From NCBI GenBank assembly GCA_037179515.1, contig JAXCGZ010013685.1, forward strand, positions 1 through 64,000: a stretch of DNA of 64,000 nucleotides. Reading direction: 5' to 3'. This DNA comes from Halocaridina rubra (Eukaryota; Arthropoda; Malacostraca; Decapoda; Atyidae). Numbering within the stretch: position 1 is the first letter of the stretch; each line of letters begins with the position of its first letter. The notes beneath the pieces are model-generated. The model made no database searches. It saw nothing but the letters and a program-made list of their open reading frames with translations, and had not been told where the DNA came from. The position numbers and the translations under genes are program-made. Shown piece by piece: positions 44,875 through 55,963 of the stretch.

Positions 44875-46797
44875 TGAGAGGAGCTGTGCTGATGTTATTT
44901 GCGCTGGAATCTCTTCTAAAAGGCTGTTAAAACATTTCATCCGCTGCCTTCCCCTCGCTCTTCTATCCTCTATCTTTCCGGTCAAGCTCAGATGTTCGTT
45001 GGTTCTTCGTCCAAGGAAGTTCATCTGCCTTCTCCATATTGTTATTATTAATCAACCCCCGGACTTGTTGGTTTTTCATGCGAGCAGGCCAGGGTATCCT
45101 CATGATTCTTCTGTATAGCCACATTTCCATTGCATCTAATTTCTTCCTTCCTGATTGCTTGTATAATTTTTCTACAGTAAGCTCAGTTACCGGGTTAACT
45201 ACCCGTCAAGGGGAAGATTTATTAGTACGAAGGTCTAAAACTGATATTGGCTCAAGAGATATAAACATTCGTGGACCTCATTTATATAATCAGCTTCCCA
45301 GAGAACTAAAAAATGCTGGTTCAGTGTATACTTTTAAATATAATCTTAAGAAGTTACTCTTAAAGGAAGATTTTACTTGTAAATTTTAATAGTACACCCA
45401 TATTTGAATACCCAATGTACGTTGGAAATAAAGTCTTATTATTATTATTATTATTATTGTATCCTTGGAGATCATCCATACCTCTGATCCGTACGTCAAA
45501 GATTTCATTGTTCTTATTCTTAGGTTGGTAAGAAATTTTTTCATATCATTAAAGATCATCTTTACAATTCCCACTTTTAATTTCTTCTTTACATTTTCCA
45601 TCCTGTGTGATCAGACTACCCAGGTACATACATTTTTGTACTTGTTGAAGTTGTTGATTCTCTACTGGGATATTGCATATTGGTATTATCTTAGCTTTTG
45701 TCATGACAATTATTGTAGTTTTCTTTAACTTTAATTTGAGACCTCCTCCTGACTGTATTTACTGTTTCTAGTAGTTTTTTAATTTTTCTTCCAAGTCTGC
45801 TATTAAAACAGTATCATCAGCATACCGAATGTTAAAGGTTTAACTTGCAATCTTAATACCTTCCTCATCTTCTATTTCCCTCATTACAGTCTCGATATAT
45901 AACGAAAAGAAGTCTGGAGAGAGGATACATCCCTGTCTTACCTCTGTCTTGATGTCTCTCCATGGAGATATTTGTTCTTATATTTTAACGGCTGCTGTTT
46001 GCTTCCAATAAAAATTTCGGATAATTCTTAGATCTTTTCCGTCTAGTCCTGTTTGCTCTAATCTGGACATTAAGTCTGAATGTTTAACTTTGTCAAATGC
46101 CTTCTCATAGTCTATGAAGCAGGCATAAGCATCTGTTTGGATTTCAATTGCTCTTTATATAATCATTCTAAGTTTGTGCATTTCTGGTCCCCCTTTTCTT
46201 TCTTGAAGCCATATTTTTCTTCTGTTATTTCTCGGCTTATTTTCTGTTTTGCAGTATTACACGGAGTATAATCTTCGTTATATGGCTTATAAGGCTTAAT
46301 ATTCTATGCATACTGTACTCAGTCGCTCCAAACTTCTTCAGTATAGCTATATAGATGGAAATCTGCATTTCAGCTGGTAAAATGCTGGTATTGTATATCT
46401 TGTTAGAAATTTTTGTTATTGTTTTAATGCTGATTTCTTTGCTGGCGCATATCTCTGTGGTCACCCCATTATTTCCTGCACTTTGCCCATGCTTCATTTT
46501 TTAAATCACTCCTGATTTACTCCTCTAATATCTTCGGACCCTCCATATCTGCCGCTATTTCTGGAATTTCTCCCCTAACTTCCTCAAATAATTCTGCAAT
46601 ATATTCATCCCATGTCTTTAATACCTCGCCGACTTCCATGCCAATTTTACCATCTTTTGTCTTAATTGCACTTTCTTGATATAGGACTTGATATTTATTT
46701 TGTACTTCAATGTTATGCTGGTCTTGTAGATTCAAATATTCTTTCAGAAGGTTTAATTGTAACCTGAATATAATTCTCTTCCTTTTTTCTTTATTCT
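44874..46797 (-). mobile_element. Degenerate LINE ORF2, RT part
   Basis: Minus strand pieces: EVGEVLKTWDEYIAELFEEV and MKHGQSAGNNGVTTEI (connector and RT motif 0), FIDYEKAFDKVKHSDLMSR (motif A), FNIRYADDTVLIADLEEKL (motif C, YADD), a CMYLGSLIT block, and the terminal GRRTNEHLSLTGKIEDRRAR before the (TAA)n tail. This pattern is the endonuclease-RT type common in invertebrates; the clade is uncertain. Many stops. It is cut on the right by copy 3 and interrupted by a LINE tail at 45168-45457. Confidence 0.8.
45168..45457 (+). mobile_element. LINE 3' tail nested in the minus-strand LINE
   Basis: Plus strand: SVTGLTTRQGEDLLVRRSK, DINIRGPHLYNQLPRELKN, FKYNLKKLLLKED, then a short UTR, GGAAATAAAG and (TTA)n. 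This C-terminal ending is typical of CR1/L2-type ORF2. Only the last about 290 bp were inserted. Confidence 0.75.
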
Positions 46798-47135
46798 TGT
46801 GGCAGAGTGTTTCGCTCCGAGTCACCAGAGGACTTTATAGATGACTTATTAGTTATTTTATTAACTTTTAACTGCCTTTTCTTTTCTTACTAAAAAAAAT
46901 ATCACTCCTTGCATTTTGCAAATTATGATTATTTGCAATTTATATTTCAATATATAGCTAATTTTAAATATATCTTGTTTAATATTCTTGTACATGTAGA
47001 AAGCATGATCCCAATATAAAAATCTCCCTCCTATTTCTCAGTTTCCTGTTTTTTTTTTTTCATGTACCATGCTGTAATCCTAGCAATTCTGTTAGATACG
47101 TTGTTTACACAGCTTCCTTATTATAAAATTGCTCT

Positions 47136-47152
47136 TGCTGATAAATTTTGTT
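47136..47152. repeat. Target-site duplication of the nested RTE LINE, left
   Basis: TGCTGATAAATTTTGTT, 17 bp, repeated exactly at 50271-50287. Confidence 0.88.
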
Positions 47153-47326
47153 CTTCTTCTTCTCCCTCTATTTGCGTTCCCATTTTCATATGGGGTCGCA
47201 TCTCTTCACTAGTCGTCTCCACTGGTTCCGGTCCATCACTTGCTCCTCCCCCAGCTGTCTCTCTCTGAGATCTTCCTTTAGTCGGTCCTTCCACCGTAGT
47301 TTAGGTCTTCCTCGTCTACGTCTGTC

Positions 47327-48547
47327 CTACACGTCCATATCCATCACTCTCACACCTACGTAGTCTTCTTCTCTCCTCTTCACATGACCGAACCACTGTA
47401 ATCTCCTCTCCTGCGCTTTCGCCGACGCATCCACCACCTTCACTGTACCTCTGATCCGGTCATTTCGTATCCTGTCCTCCCTCGTCACCCCACACATCCA
47501 CCTCAGCATTCTCATTTCTGCGACATCTATCTTCCTTTCTTGAACCTTTTTCACCGGCCACGTCTCTGCTCCGTACAGCAACGCTGGTCTCACAACTGAC
47601 TTGTACACTTTTCCTTTCATTCTAGCACTGATTTTCTTGTCACATAGCACCCCTGATGTTCTCTTCCAGCTGTTCCACGCTACCTGGATCCTATGATCAA
47701 TCTCTATCTCTAGGTCTCCATCCTTCGTTACGTAGGAGCCGAGGTATTTGAAGGCGTCCGCCTTTGGGAGCTTGTGGTCTTGCATGAACAGGTTGCCTCC
47801 TTGTGTCACATTGCACTCCAGGTACTCCGTTTTCTGTCTGCTCACCTTCCGTCCGTAATCCTCCAGCAAACCCCTCCATAGTTCCAACCTCTCTTGCAAT
47901 TCTTCACGGCTCTCGGAGACCAAAACAATATCGTCTGCAAAGAGCATGCTCCATGGTGCCTCCTTTGTCACCTCCTCCACAATCACATCCATGAGAAGGT
48001 TAAATAGATAGGGGCTAAGAGCTGATCCCTGATGGAGTCCAACTTTCACCTGAAAAGGCTCTGAAGTGCCAACTGTACTTCTTACTCTTGTTGTGGCTTC
48101 CCTGTATATGTCCTGAACTATCTTGACATACTTCTCCTTCACTCCCATCGACCTCATACTCCTCCACACCTCGCTTCTCGGGACCCGATCATAAGCTTTT
48201 TCCAGGTCAATAAACGCCATGTACAGCCCTCTTTTCTTATCTCTCTATTTTTCCATTGTCTGCCTCATTGCGAGTACTGCATCCATTGTTCCTCGACCTT
48301 TCATAAAACCAAACTGCTCACTACAAACTTCTGTCTCCTCCCTCAGCCTTTTATCCAACACTCTTTCCAACAGTTTCATAGTGTGAGATGTTAGCTTAAT
48401 TCCTCTATAGTTGTTGCAACTCTGCATGTCTCCCTTTTCTTTGAAAATCGTTACCATTATATTATCTCTCCATTCGTTCGGGATAGTCTCTTCCTTCATC
48501 ACCATGATCAGGAACTTTGAGAGCACCCGTATCCCTTCTTCGCCCAA
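47327..48547 (-). pseudogene. RTE LINE reverse transcriptase
   Basis: RT: EEGIRVLSKFLIMVMKEETI and NNYRGIKLTSHTMKLLERVL, then SEQFGFMKGRGTMDAV; an in-frame stop at 48245; then AFIDLEKAYDRVPRSEVW (motif A), VGLHQGSALSPYLFNLLMDV (motif B), WSMLFADDIVLVSESREELQ (motif C, FADD). The tail has RPALLYGAETWPVKK, EMRMLRWMCGVTREDRIRND and RLQWFGHVKRR, the hallmark RTE C-terminus. Close to intact apart from the stop and a frameshift near 48530. Confidence 0.9.
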
Positions 48548-50206
48548 ACTCTTCCATAGCTCTGCAGGAATCTGGTCTGGCCCTACTGACCTTCCATTTT
48601 TTCATCTTCTTCAACGCTTCTCTGACTTCAGCCTCACTCACAGGGTCTACCTCTCCCTCCATTCCCACTCCTTCACCTCTTCGTATTCTTGGATTTTCCT
48701 GATTTAGAAGTTCTTCGTAGTAGTCCCTCCACCGCATTTTAATCATGTCGGGGTCAGTAAGCACTCTTCCGTTCTTATCCTTGATTTGCTTTATTGATGT
48801 TAGGTCCTTTGTCGATCTGTTCCTTTCTTTTGCTAACTTATAGATTCTCTTCTGTCCCTCCTTTGTTTCAAGGTTCTCATACATATCCTGCAGTGCTGCT
48901 GCACGCGCCTGTGCTACAGCCCTCTTTGCCTCCTTATTTGCATCTTTCAACATAGCTTTACCCTCCTCTGTTCTTTCCTTGTTGGAAACTTTCTTCATCT
49001 CTTTCTTCTTTTCTATTTTCTCTTTGCAATTTGAGGACCACCACCAAGACTCTTTTCCGTTTCTCGGCTTCTTTCCAGATGACTTTCCGAGGACTTCCTC
49101 TGCCATACTCCTGATCACTTCACTGTTCCTTTTCCACCACTGATCCACCTCCTCCGCCTCTTCTATCCTTTGTAGTGCTTTCCTCTTGAACTCCTGCCGC
49201 ACCACCTCATCCTTGAGTTTCCACCACTTGATCCTAGGTTCTCCCCTCTCGACTCCGGTCCTTCGCGTCCTTACAACCAGCTTCGCCACAACTGGGCTGT
49301 GCTGCGCTCCCACACTCTATCCTTGTAGTACTTTACAGTCTTCCACTTCTCGGATGTTTTCTCTTCGATACAGGAGGAAGTCGATTTGACTCTCTCTGGG
49401 ACCACTCCTGTATGTCCGGTAGCTGTATTTCATGAAGAACGTGTTCTGGATCGCCATGTCAAATGCTATGGCAAAATCCAGCACGCTCTCCCCTTCCTGG
49501 TTTTTCACTCCAGTACCTTTGCCTCCATGAAATCGTCTCACTCCATCGTTGTCATGTCCTATATGCCCATTTAAGTCGCCGCCCACGACACCCCTCTCCC
49601 CCGGCGGGACCTCCCTCTGTACTTCGTCCATTTCTTGCCAGAACGTTTCCTTCTCTGCGTCATCGCACCCAACTTGGGGGGCATATGCGCTGATCACGTT
49701 TATTGCTTCCTGACCATATACCAACTTGATCCTCAAAATCCTGCTGCTCTTCCTCACCACCTCCACCAGCTCCTCCTTGGTTTGGTGGTCTAGCACCACA
49801 CCCACTCCATTTCTTCTTCTCTCATCCGCTCCACTGTATATCAACTTGTAGCCGCCACCCAAATCTCGTGCTGTATTTCCTCTTGTACACACAGTAAGTT
49901 AATCTTCTTTCTCTCCATCAAATCCGCAACTTCTCTTCCTTTACCGGTCATGCTACCGATGTTAAGAGTAGCAATCCTCAGGGTATGGACTCGCTTCTTT
50001 AGCCGCACCCGTCCATATTGATGCGGTAACCCTCGTCCAGTTTCAACAGAGGTCGGGCTCCTCTGTGCGTCGCATGAGCGGGGTACGCCCTGGCCATCTT
50101 CGGTATTCTCTCGACTGCTATCCATGGGTTTTGGCAAAAGGGTTTTACAGCTGGATGCCCTTCCTGACGCCAACCCTCCCCATTTTCTCGAGCTTGGGGC
50201 CGGCAC
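48548..50206 (-). pseudogene. RTE LINE APE endonuclease and connector
   Basis: Endonuclease starts at about 50070: RIATLNIGSMTGKGREVADL (Asn) and LLCVQE (Glu); a frameshift near 49880; then GVGVVLDHQTKEEL, INVISAYAPQVG, VVGGDLNGHIGHDNDG (D.N) and RESQIDFLLYRRE; TAG at 49317; then GAQHSPVVAKLVV (His), a Lys-rich connector, LTSIKQIKDKNGRVLTDPD and WRDYYEELLN, which leads into RT. Frame is shared with the RT until about 48540. Confidence 0.88.
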
Positions 50207-50251
50207 TGGGCTGCTATTTCTAGCAACCCAGAGGCTGGGTTTGCTGATAAT

Positions 50252-50299
50252 TTTTTATAGTATAACAAAATGCTGATAAATTTTGTTATACTATAAAAA
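50252..50299. repeat. Perfect 19-bp hairpin at the RTE 5' junction
   Basis: Arm 50252-50270 (TTTTTATAGTATAACAAAA) and arm 50281-50299 (its exact reverse complement) surround TGCTGATAAA. The right arm is original LTR sequence including part of the target duplication, and the left arm lies at the LINE end, so the LINE 5' end carries an inverted copy of its own target. Confidence 0.9.
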
Positions 50300-50997
50300 T
50301 TGCTCTTGCTAGAAATTTTGTCATTAGTCTGTCTAGATGCATTTCAGTAACCTCTTTACTATTTGAATATTTAAAATTCCTTTTCTTGCAACGCAAGGAG
50401 CACTCTAGAGATTTCCACAAGTAACCTATTTTACTCATAAACATTTCTCATTTCTTTTGTTTGCTTTCGCTTGTTGCACCTAAATTACTGCTTCTCCCTT
50501 GCATCTCTGCCACAATTGCCTGGCAGGGACCACCACTATAGTAAAAGACCATTGGGGGACGATTTACTACTCTGAATAAGCCCTACAGGCTAGCTGAATG
50601 ATGAAGTCACCAAGAGGGGTGCTTGATCACTCTGAATTGGCGGCAAAACATCACAGGGTCAAGATTTCGCCTCAGCAGTCACGCTTACTCCAAACTTCTT
50701 TCGTGGGAGCAGTCTTCACAGGAATTCATCTGGCACAAACAAGGTGAGAGATAGTGTAAAGCTCGTTGGTTAAACAAACTGGGAATTTGAGAAACTGGTT
50801 AAATCCGTTACTGGTCAATTTAGGTACTGGTCAAGTCCTAAGAAATTTTTACAGTTCCATTCCCTTACAAAATGCACTTTTGCAGATTACCTAAATGGAA
50901 TCTCATATGTCACATTTAATTCCTTGACCTGGAAGTTACCGCTGATATACACTGATAAGAAATATCTTTCATTGCGAGTGCCTCAGAAGATTACTCA

Positions 50998-51575
50998 TTC
51001 TTCTTCTTCTTCGTCAACATCTTTTCCCACTTTTATGTGGGGTCGATGTTTCTGGCCAGTGTTCTCTCATCACCCAACAAACCTTTAGACCTCAGGTCGT
51101 CATTGATGCAATCCATCCACCTACGATTTGGTTTCCCCCTCCTTCTCCTGCCATGTATATCCATTTCCATCACTCTCCTCACAACATACTGTTCATTCCT
51201 CCTAACGACATGACTATACCATCTTAGTCTACTTTCTTGTATCTTATCTGATATTTCTCTAACTTTTGAGGCACCTCTAATTACCTCGTTTCTGATCTTA
51301 TTGCTTCCTGTAACCCCACACATCCATCTCAACATCCTCATCTCTGCCACATCCAGTTTTTTCTCTTGTGTCTTCTTTATTGCCCATGTCTCTGCTCCAT
51401 ACATCATCGCAGGTCTCACAACTGTCTTGTGCACTTTACCCCTCAACTTAATCCTTATTCTTCTGTAGCACAGCATCCTAGACACTTTCTTCCAGTTCTT
51501 CCATCCCGCTTGTATTCTGTGGGTTATTTCTGACTATAGGTCACCATTTCCTCTGCTACTGTTGATCCCTTCTCC
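50998..51575 (-). mobile_element. 5'-truncated RTE-type LINE in the copy 3 LTR
   Basis: Minus frame 51485-51033: RPAMMYGAETWAIKKTQEKK, EMRMLRWMCGVTGSNKIRNE, RLRWYSHVVRRNEQYVVRRV, GKPNRRWMDCI. It is the RTE C-terminal end, different in detail from the larger RTE copy at 47153. 3' tail of (GAA)n at 51000-51013. Only the last about 575 bp were inserted. Confidence 0.88.
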
Positions 51576-52321
51576 TAGCGAATTCTAATTTCATATCACC
51601 CCATGCTGTCATCGTAAATAAAGTGTTTAACGATATAAACTGTAAATAAATTATAAGTAATTTTGCCCTGTTGGCATTGCAAATGTTTCTTGCTACCCAC
51701 AATTTAATGAATACATACTGTATTTGTCTCGCTGATTCTTTAGTTATTGTGAATAAATTCTTTTACACTAATGCCTGCATATAATTACTGATTTTGTATG
51801 CTTTTATGGTAGCATAAATATTTCTGGTTAGCTTTGACTAACCAAAATATATCTATCCAGTAGAATAATACTGGAAACTCATTATTTGTGTGGTCGTGCC
51901 TTCAGTTTTCCCATAATTAATGGTGTGTCTTTTTTGATTCTGCAATTGCAGTGTCCTCTGTTCAACTCTGCCTGTGTGACAGATGTGATTTTCAAGTTGA
52001 GACCAAAGTATTGGCATCCGTCTGTGGTGCCAATAATCGAAATAGTGCTCAACACCTTCGGGATTCGAGGCTGCATATCATAAATTTAAATTTTTTAATT
52101 TGTTCGTGTTCCAAAATTAATTAAATTTTTATTGTCACTGCATTTCCAAAATTAAAAGAGAATTGAATTATTAGTTTCATTTAACCGAGTAGTGGTAGTA
52201 GGGTGTGCAAGTAATATCTGTCCTGTCGGTTTGTGAGCTCTTAACTGAGCTCAGTACCTCAAGTCCCCTTAGGTAAAACAGAAACTTAACAACATCTTCC
52301 TCTTCACCATAAAAATAAAAT

Positions 52322-52339
52322 TGGCACCCGAACAGGGAC
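52322..52339 (+). promoter_or_regulatory. Primer binding site of copy 3
   Basis: TGGCACCCGAACAGGGAC: one base different from copies 1 and 2 (A for G at position 5). Probably a decayed tRNA-Lys site. Confidence 0.8.
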
Positions 52340-53715
52340 CCAGACAGACACTAAATTTGATTTTTTTTTTTTTTTTTGCTTCCTGACATTGCACATGAAA
52401 CCTGATTACCACTGGCTTGGATTATTGACATGAACGAATCTTACGCTGAGCACAAAAATTTTGTCGCTATAGACGTTACGATTAAAATTTTATTTTTTTA
52501 TTTTCAAAATTAAGTACGTTAACTTATATTTTCTTTGTTTACTATGTGGTATACAAAATTTCAGGATATTTGCATGAGATTATGTGGTAAAAGAATTAAG
52601 AAATTTTGCATGACAAGAACATGTGTTATTTAAGATTTCACTTATTTGCGTGATGAGATTGATTTTAAAAGCATTAGTACTTTATATAGCCGTTAAAGGG
52701 TGAAATTTGTTTGGAATCGGGAGTAAGAATATCAAGTACATTGCTTATAAATGAGTTTTTTATTCAAACATTGACTGCTCATAGATAATTTTCCCATTAT
52801 TAGTAGACGTATGTGGAATTTGGCTGCCTTGTAAGCCGTTTGTATATCATTGGTGTATTTTGTATAGGATCTGTGCCCTTTTGCCCACACTCCAGAATTT
52901 TACTTGAGGGTAATGTTATATATGAGCTTTTACGCAGGCTCGACTGCCATTCTCTACTTGTTTGCAACATCTTGCATCAAGTGCTTGCCTGTAAAACTTG
53001 TTGTTGATCATTTCTTTCATTTTCACCATTACCGCTGGTTCTGCCGCATATTGCTGTTAAGCAGGCACAACTGCCATCCTGTATTATCAGTGTTTCATGG
53101 ATTTCTTTTTCAACATTATGCTGCTGTTGCACTTGATGTATTTTAAGCCACTTTCATAGTGAGTGTTTTAATGAGTGAGTGTCTGAGTTGTCACTCAAAA
53201 ATAAATTTTCCCATTATTAGTAGACGCATGTGGAATTTGGCTGCCTTGTAAGCCGTTTGCTTATCATTGGTGTATTTTGTATAGGATCTGTGCCCTTTTG
53301 GCAACACTCCAGAATTTTACTTGAGGGTAATGTTATATATGAGCTTTTACGCAGGCACGACTGCCATTCTCTACTTGTTTACAACATTTTCACCATAACC
53401 GCTGGTTCTGCCGCATATTGCTGTTAAGCAGGCACAACTGCCACCCTGTATTTCATGGATTTTTTTTCAACATTATGCTGCTGTTGCACTTGATGTATTT
53501 TGAGTCACTTTCATAGTGAGGTTTTGGGATCACTGTTACGTTTAAGTTTGAAACGTGTTGTTGAATTTTTTTTTCTCTCCTTAGTGATGTGTGGTGCTTT
53601 CATCTTTTTTTTTTACTTATGAAGAATTTTTTGTGTGTGTTTGGATTGTTATTCTTTTGACCTTGTCTGGTTGAATTGTTTTGTCACTTCATTGTTGACT
53701 GTTCTGGAACTCGCC
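52340..53715 (+). other. 5' leader of copy 3 with 417-bp duplication
   Basis: A unit starting TAGTAGACGTATGTGGAATT at 52801 is repeated at 53218 (TAGTAGACGCATGTGGAATT), period about 417 bp; the second copy has an internal deletion. It includes the GCAGGC(A)CGACTGCCATTCT leader motif. Non-coding. Confidence 0.75.
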
Positions 53716-54949
53716 ATGGAATCCAGGCAGTCACAGGAAAGCATCGAAACATTCGAAGTGGAGAGTTACCTGGGCAACATGATTGCTCTGGGTGAGAAAC
53801 TCGACTATTCCCAACTATTCCAACGCTACTCGAGTGAGCTCATAGCACGATGGCTAATCGCCGAGCTGGCCCAGAAGAGAAAGCAAATCAGCAGGCGCAA
53901 CGCAACCATGACCAGGCGCAGGCCCAACTTAACCATGACTAGGTGCAGGTACAGCAAGAACATGAGCTTGTGCTTGCTCGGCTTCGAGCGGAAACCCCGG
54001 GCAGTGGTGTTTCACCCAGAAATGGGGGCCAGCCTCAATACAGAAATATGAGGATGACAGCAAGGAATAATTCGATCATCAGCTCTTAGAGAGTCTTGCC
54101 ACCTCTAATAATTGCACAGAGGCTGAGAAGATACGCAGCCTGCTCGCCTCCATGCTGCCCCGTCTAGTTGCCTTGGTCAGTGAAGTTGACCGAATGCAAC
54201 TGAGGGACTATGAGAAAGTTAAACTCACATTCCTCGCCTCTCAGGACTATTTGCCAGCTGATTGTTGTGCTAGGTTTGTATCAGCTTTCCCATTGAAAAA
54301 GGAGAACTGCAGTGCCTTTGGCAACCGCAAAGCTCACCTCTGTGATGATTGGTTGCGAGATGCAAAGTGTGACCAAGATAAGTGGTATCCTTTCTCGATG
54401 TTTGATTTAATTGCCAATGACCTCCCTACAGATGTTCTTTCGTACATAAGGACCCAGTAAAGGATGAGCTCGACTTTGAGAAAAGTTTAGCAGCTGTAAG
54501 TGAGAACCTCCAGCACAACCAGCCTGGAGTATATCTCTGTCATCTTATAATGCAAGAAGGGCCTATCCCAAGGTTTGTCCTCAGAGTGTCATATCCCCCG
54601 CAGGAGGCCATGATTCTTACCGAAATGGAGATCGCAGGAATGGCAAGCCCAAAGGCCCTTCTCAAAACTTCAATTTTCCAGCTAATCCTCCTCAAACTCC
54701 TAAACCTTATTTTGACCCTGCATCCACACTCAAGAAGGATAATTTGGTAAAACCTGTCTCATCAGTTCAGAGGCAAGTTAAATTACCCTGCTCCACATTC
54801 TCAGGGATTTCAGCCAAACTCCCTCTCACAATGGTAGCCAGCATAACCGTCTGGCCACCCACTGAGCCCATGTCATAGAAACAAGGCCAGAAAGGGCCAC
54901 TGAGAATACTGCCAAGGACCCTGCATACAAAGTTGTCAATGATGATCCA
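53716..54949 (+). pseudogene. gag: Copy 3 gag with capsid-like region retained
   Basis: ATG 53716 starts MESRQSQESIETFEVESYLG, matching the copy 1/2 N-terminus after a longer head. The charged helix follows in a shifted frame (EHELVLARLRAETPGSG). Unlike copies 1 and 2, 54066-54460 then encodes about 130 residues: LLASMLPRLVALVSEVDRMQ, YEKVKLTFLASQDYLPADC, HLCDDWLRDAKCD. This has the spacing of a gypsy capsid C-terminal/SCAN-like domain. From about 54600 it rejoins the shared linker (NGKPKGPSQNF). A knuckle-like CKK...C remnant near 54555 is too degraded to call. Confidence 0.75.
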
Positions 54950-55480
54950 GTGATGGTCCCAACGTGCCTAGGAACCATAAATGGTGTGGAATCTGAGATA
55001 GCCCTTGGCACAGGGGCCAGTGGCATATGTTTTGATAAGAGATATATTAGGGATAAAGATTTCACCAGCAAGGTGGTTTGTGTGTTGGGTGCTGATGGAG
55101 AACCTCTGATACAACACTGCTGTGTCATTGACCTGGATTGCAAATACTACACTGGAAAAGCCCCAAGTGTGGAATTGAATAGGCCTATGTACCCCGTCTT
55201 GCTGGGTCATGCAGTGAACCTAGTTCCTATCTTCCAGGCCAACTTCTACCATGAGGACATTTTTCAGTGGAACATCCCTCGAGCAAAGTCAGAACAAACC
55301 ATTTCAGCAGGAACTACTGCCTCTGATGCCAGGAATTTGGACAATTCTCCGACTAACTCCGTTGACTCTGCCGCAATTAGTACCCGTAATGTGGAATGCG
55401 GAGAGTTTCCCCCTCCTTTATCAGATGATGCACCTTTAGAGCCCTTGAAGTCCCGTCCAGACATCACTAAACTGCAATAG
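54950..55480 (+). pseudogene. pol: Copy 3 aspartic protease
   Basis: GVESEIALGTGASGICFDKR aligns with the copy 1 protease, but the catalytic Asp of DTG reads Gly (GTG). Then VINLDCK-like VIDLDCKYYTGKAP, GHAVNLVPIFQ. Ends at TAG 55478-55480. Confidence 0.85.
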
Positions 55481-55963
55481 GGCTGCCCCAGCCTCAAGTG
55501 CTAGATGCAACAGGCCAGCGAGGGAAGAACCTTTAAGAACCTTTACGGTGAGAGGAGGAGGCCAGATCACTTATGCCCTTGAAGATGGAGTCCTTCGCAG
55601 GCATGTGACTAAAGATGGCCACACCTTTAAACAGTTGGTGGTACCCGCTTTGTTGCATCATCAGGCTATGTATGTAGCACACCATTTACCTCTGAGCGGG
55701 CACAGAGGTAATGCAAAACTCGGCACCTCCTTCAGAAGGCTTTTGCATGACCAAACATGTACACCAAAGTAGACAGATTCATGGGCGCTTGCCCCGTCTG
55801 CCAATGCACCTCTATGGCACCAGTACCAAAAGAACCATGGGGATAACTAAGTTCTCATCGGAACCATTTTCCTAGGTAATTATTGACATATTAGGTCCTA
55901 TTAACCCTGCTTCATCCACAAGGGAACAGTTCTGCCTGGTATTCGTTGACTAGGCAACAAGTA
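55481..55963 (+). pseudogene. pol: Copy 3 integrase fragment
   Basis: RRHVTKDGHTFKQLVVPALL and AHHLPLSGHRGNAKL (zinc HH) at 55548-55772; then, with a frameshift, GACPVCQCTS (CC) and IIDILGPINPAS with the first catalytic Asp near 55885. It stops at about 55963, with no second Asp and no Glu. The integrase again precedes any RT. Confidence 0.85.

Larger units (their letters stand above)
47153..50270 (-). mobile_element. RTE-type LINE inserted in the copy 3 LTR
   Basis: A 3.1-kb minus-strand insertion with a 17-bp target duplication. Its 3' end (left) is a (GAA)n tail. It encodes an endonuclease-RT protein (next entries). Its 5' end (50252-50270) forms a perfect hairpin with the flank. It is younger than copy 3. 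Confidence 0.9.
46798..52313 (+). repeat. LTR of copy 3 (with two nested RTE LINEs)
   Basis: LTR sequence occupies 46798-47152, 50271-50997 and about 51576-52313, in the same order as in the other LTRs (GCTTCCACTTGTTGCACC-type, AGGAATTCATCT, TGTGTGACAGA blocks). The two gaps are LINE insertions at 47153-50270 and 50998-51575. The 3' end just before the primer site is diverged, so the boundary is approximate. Confidence 0.82.
46798..55963 (+). mobile_element. Gmr1-like Ty3/gypsy retrotransposon, copy 3 (old, truncated)
   Basis: LTR starts TGTGGCAGAGTGTTTCGCTC, primer site at 52322, leader, gag, protease, integrase. Ends inside integrase at about 55963 (GGCAACAAGTA), where A-rich array DNA begins; RT, RNase H and 3' LTR are absent. 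Much more diverged from copies 1 and 2 than they are from each other, and it retains the central gag region they lack. Confidence 0.88.
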
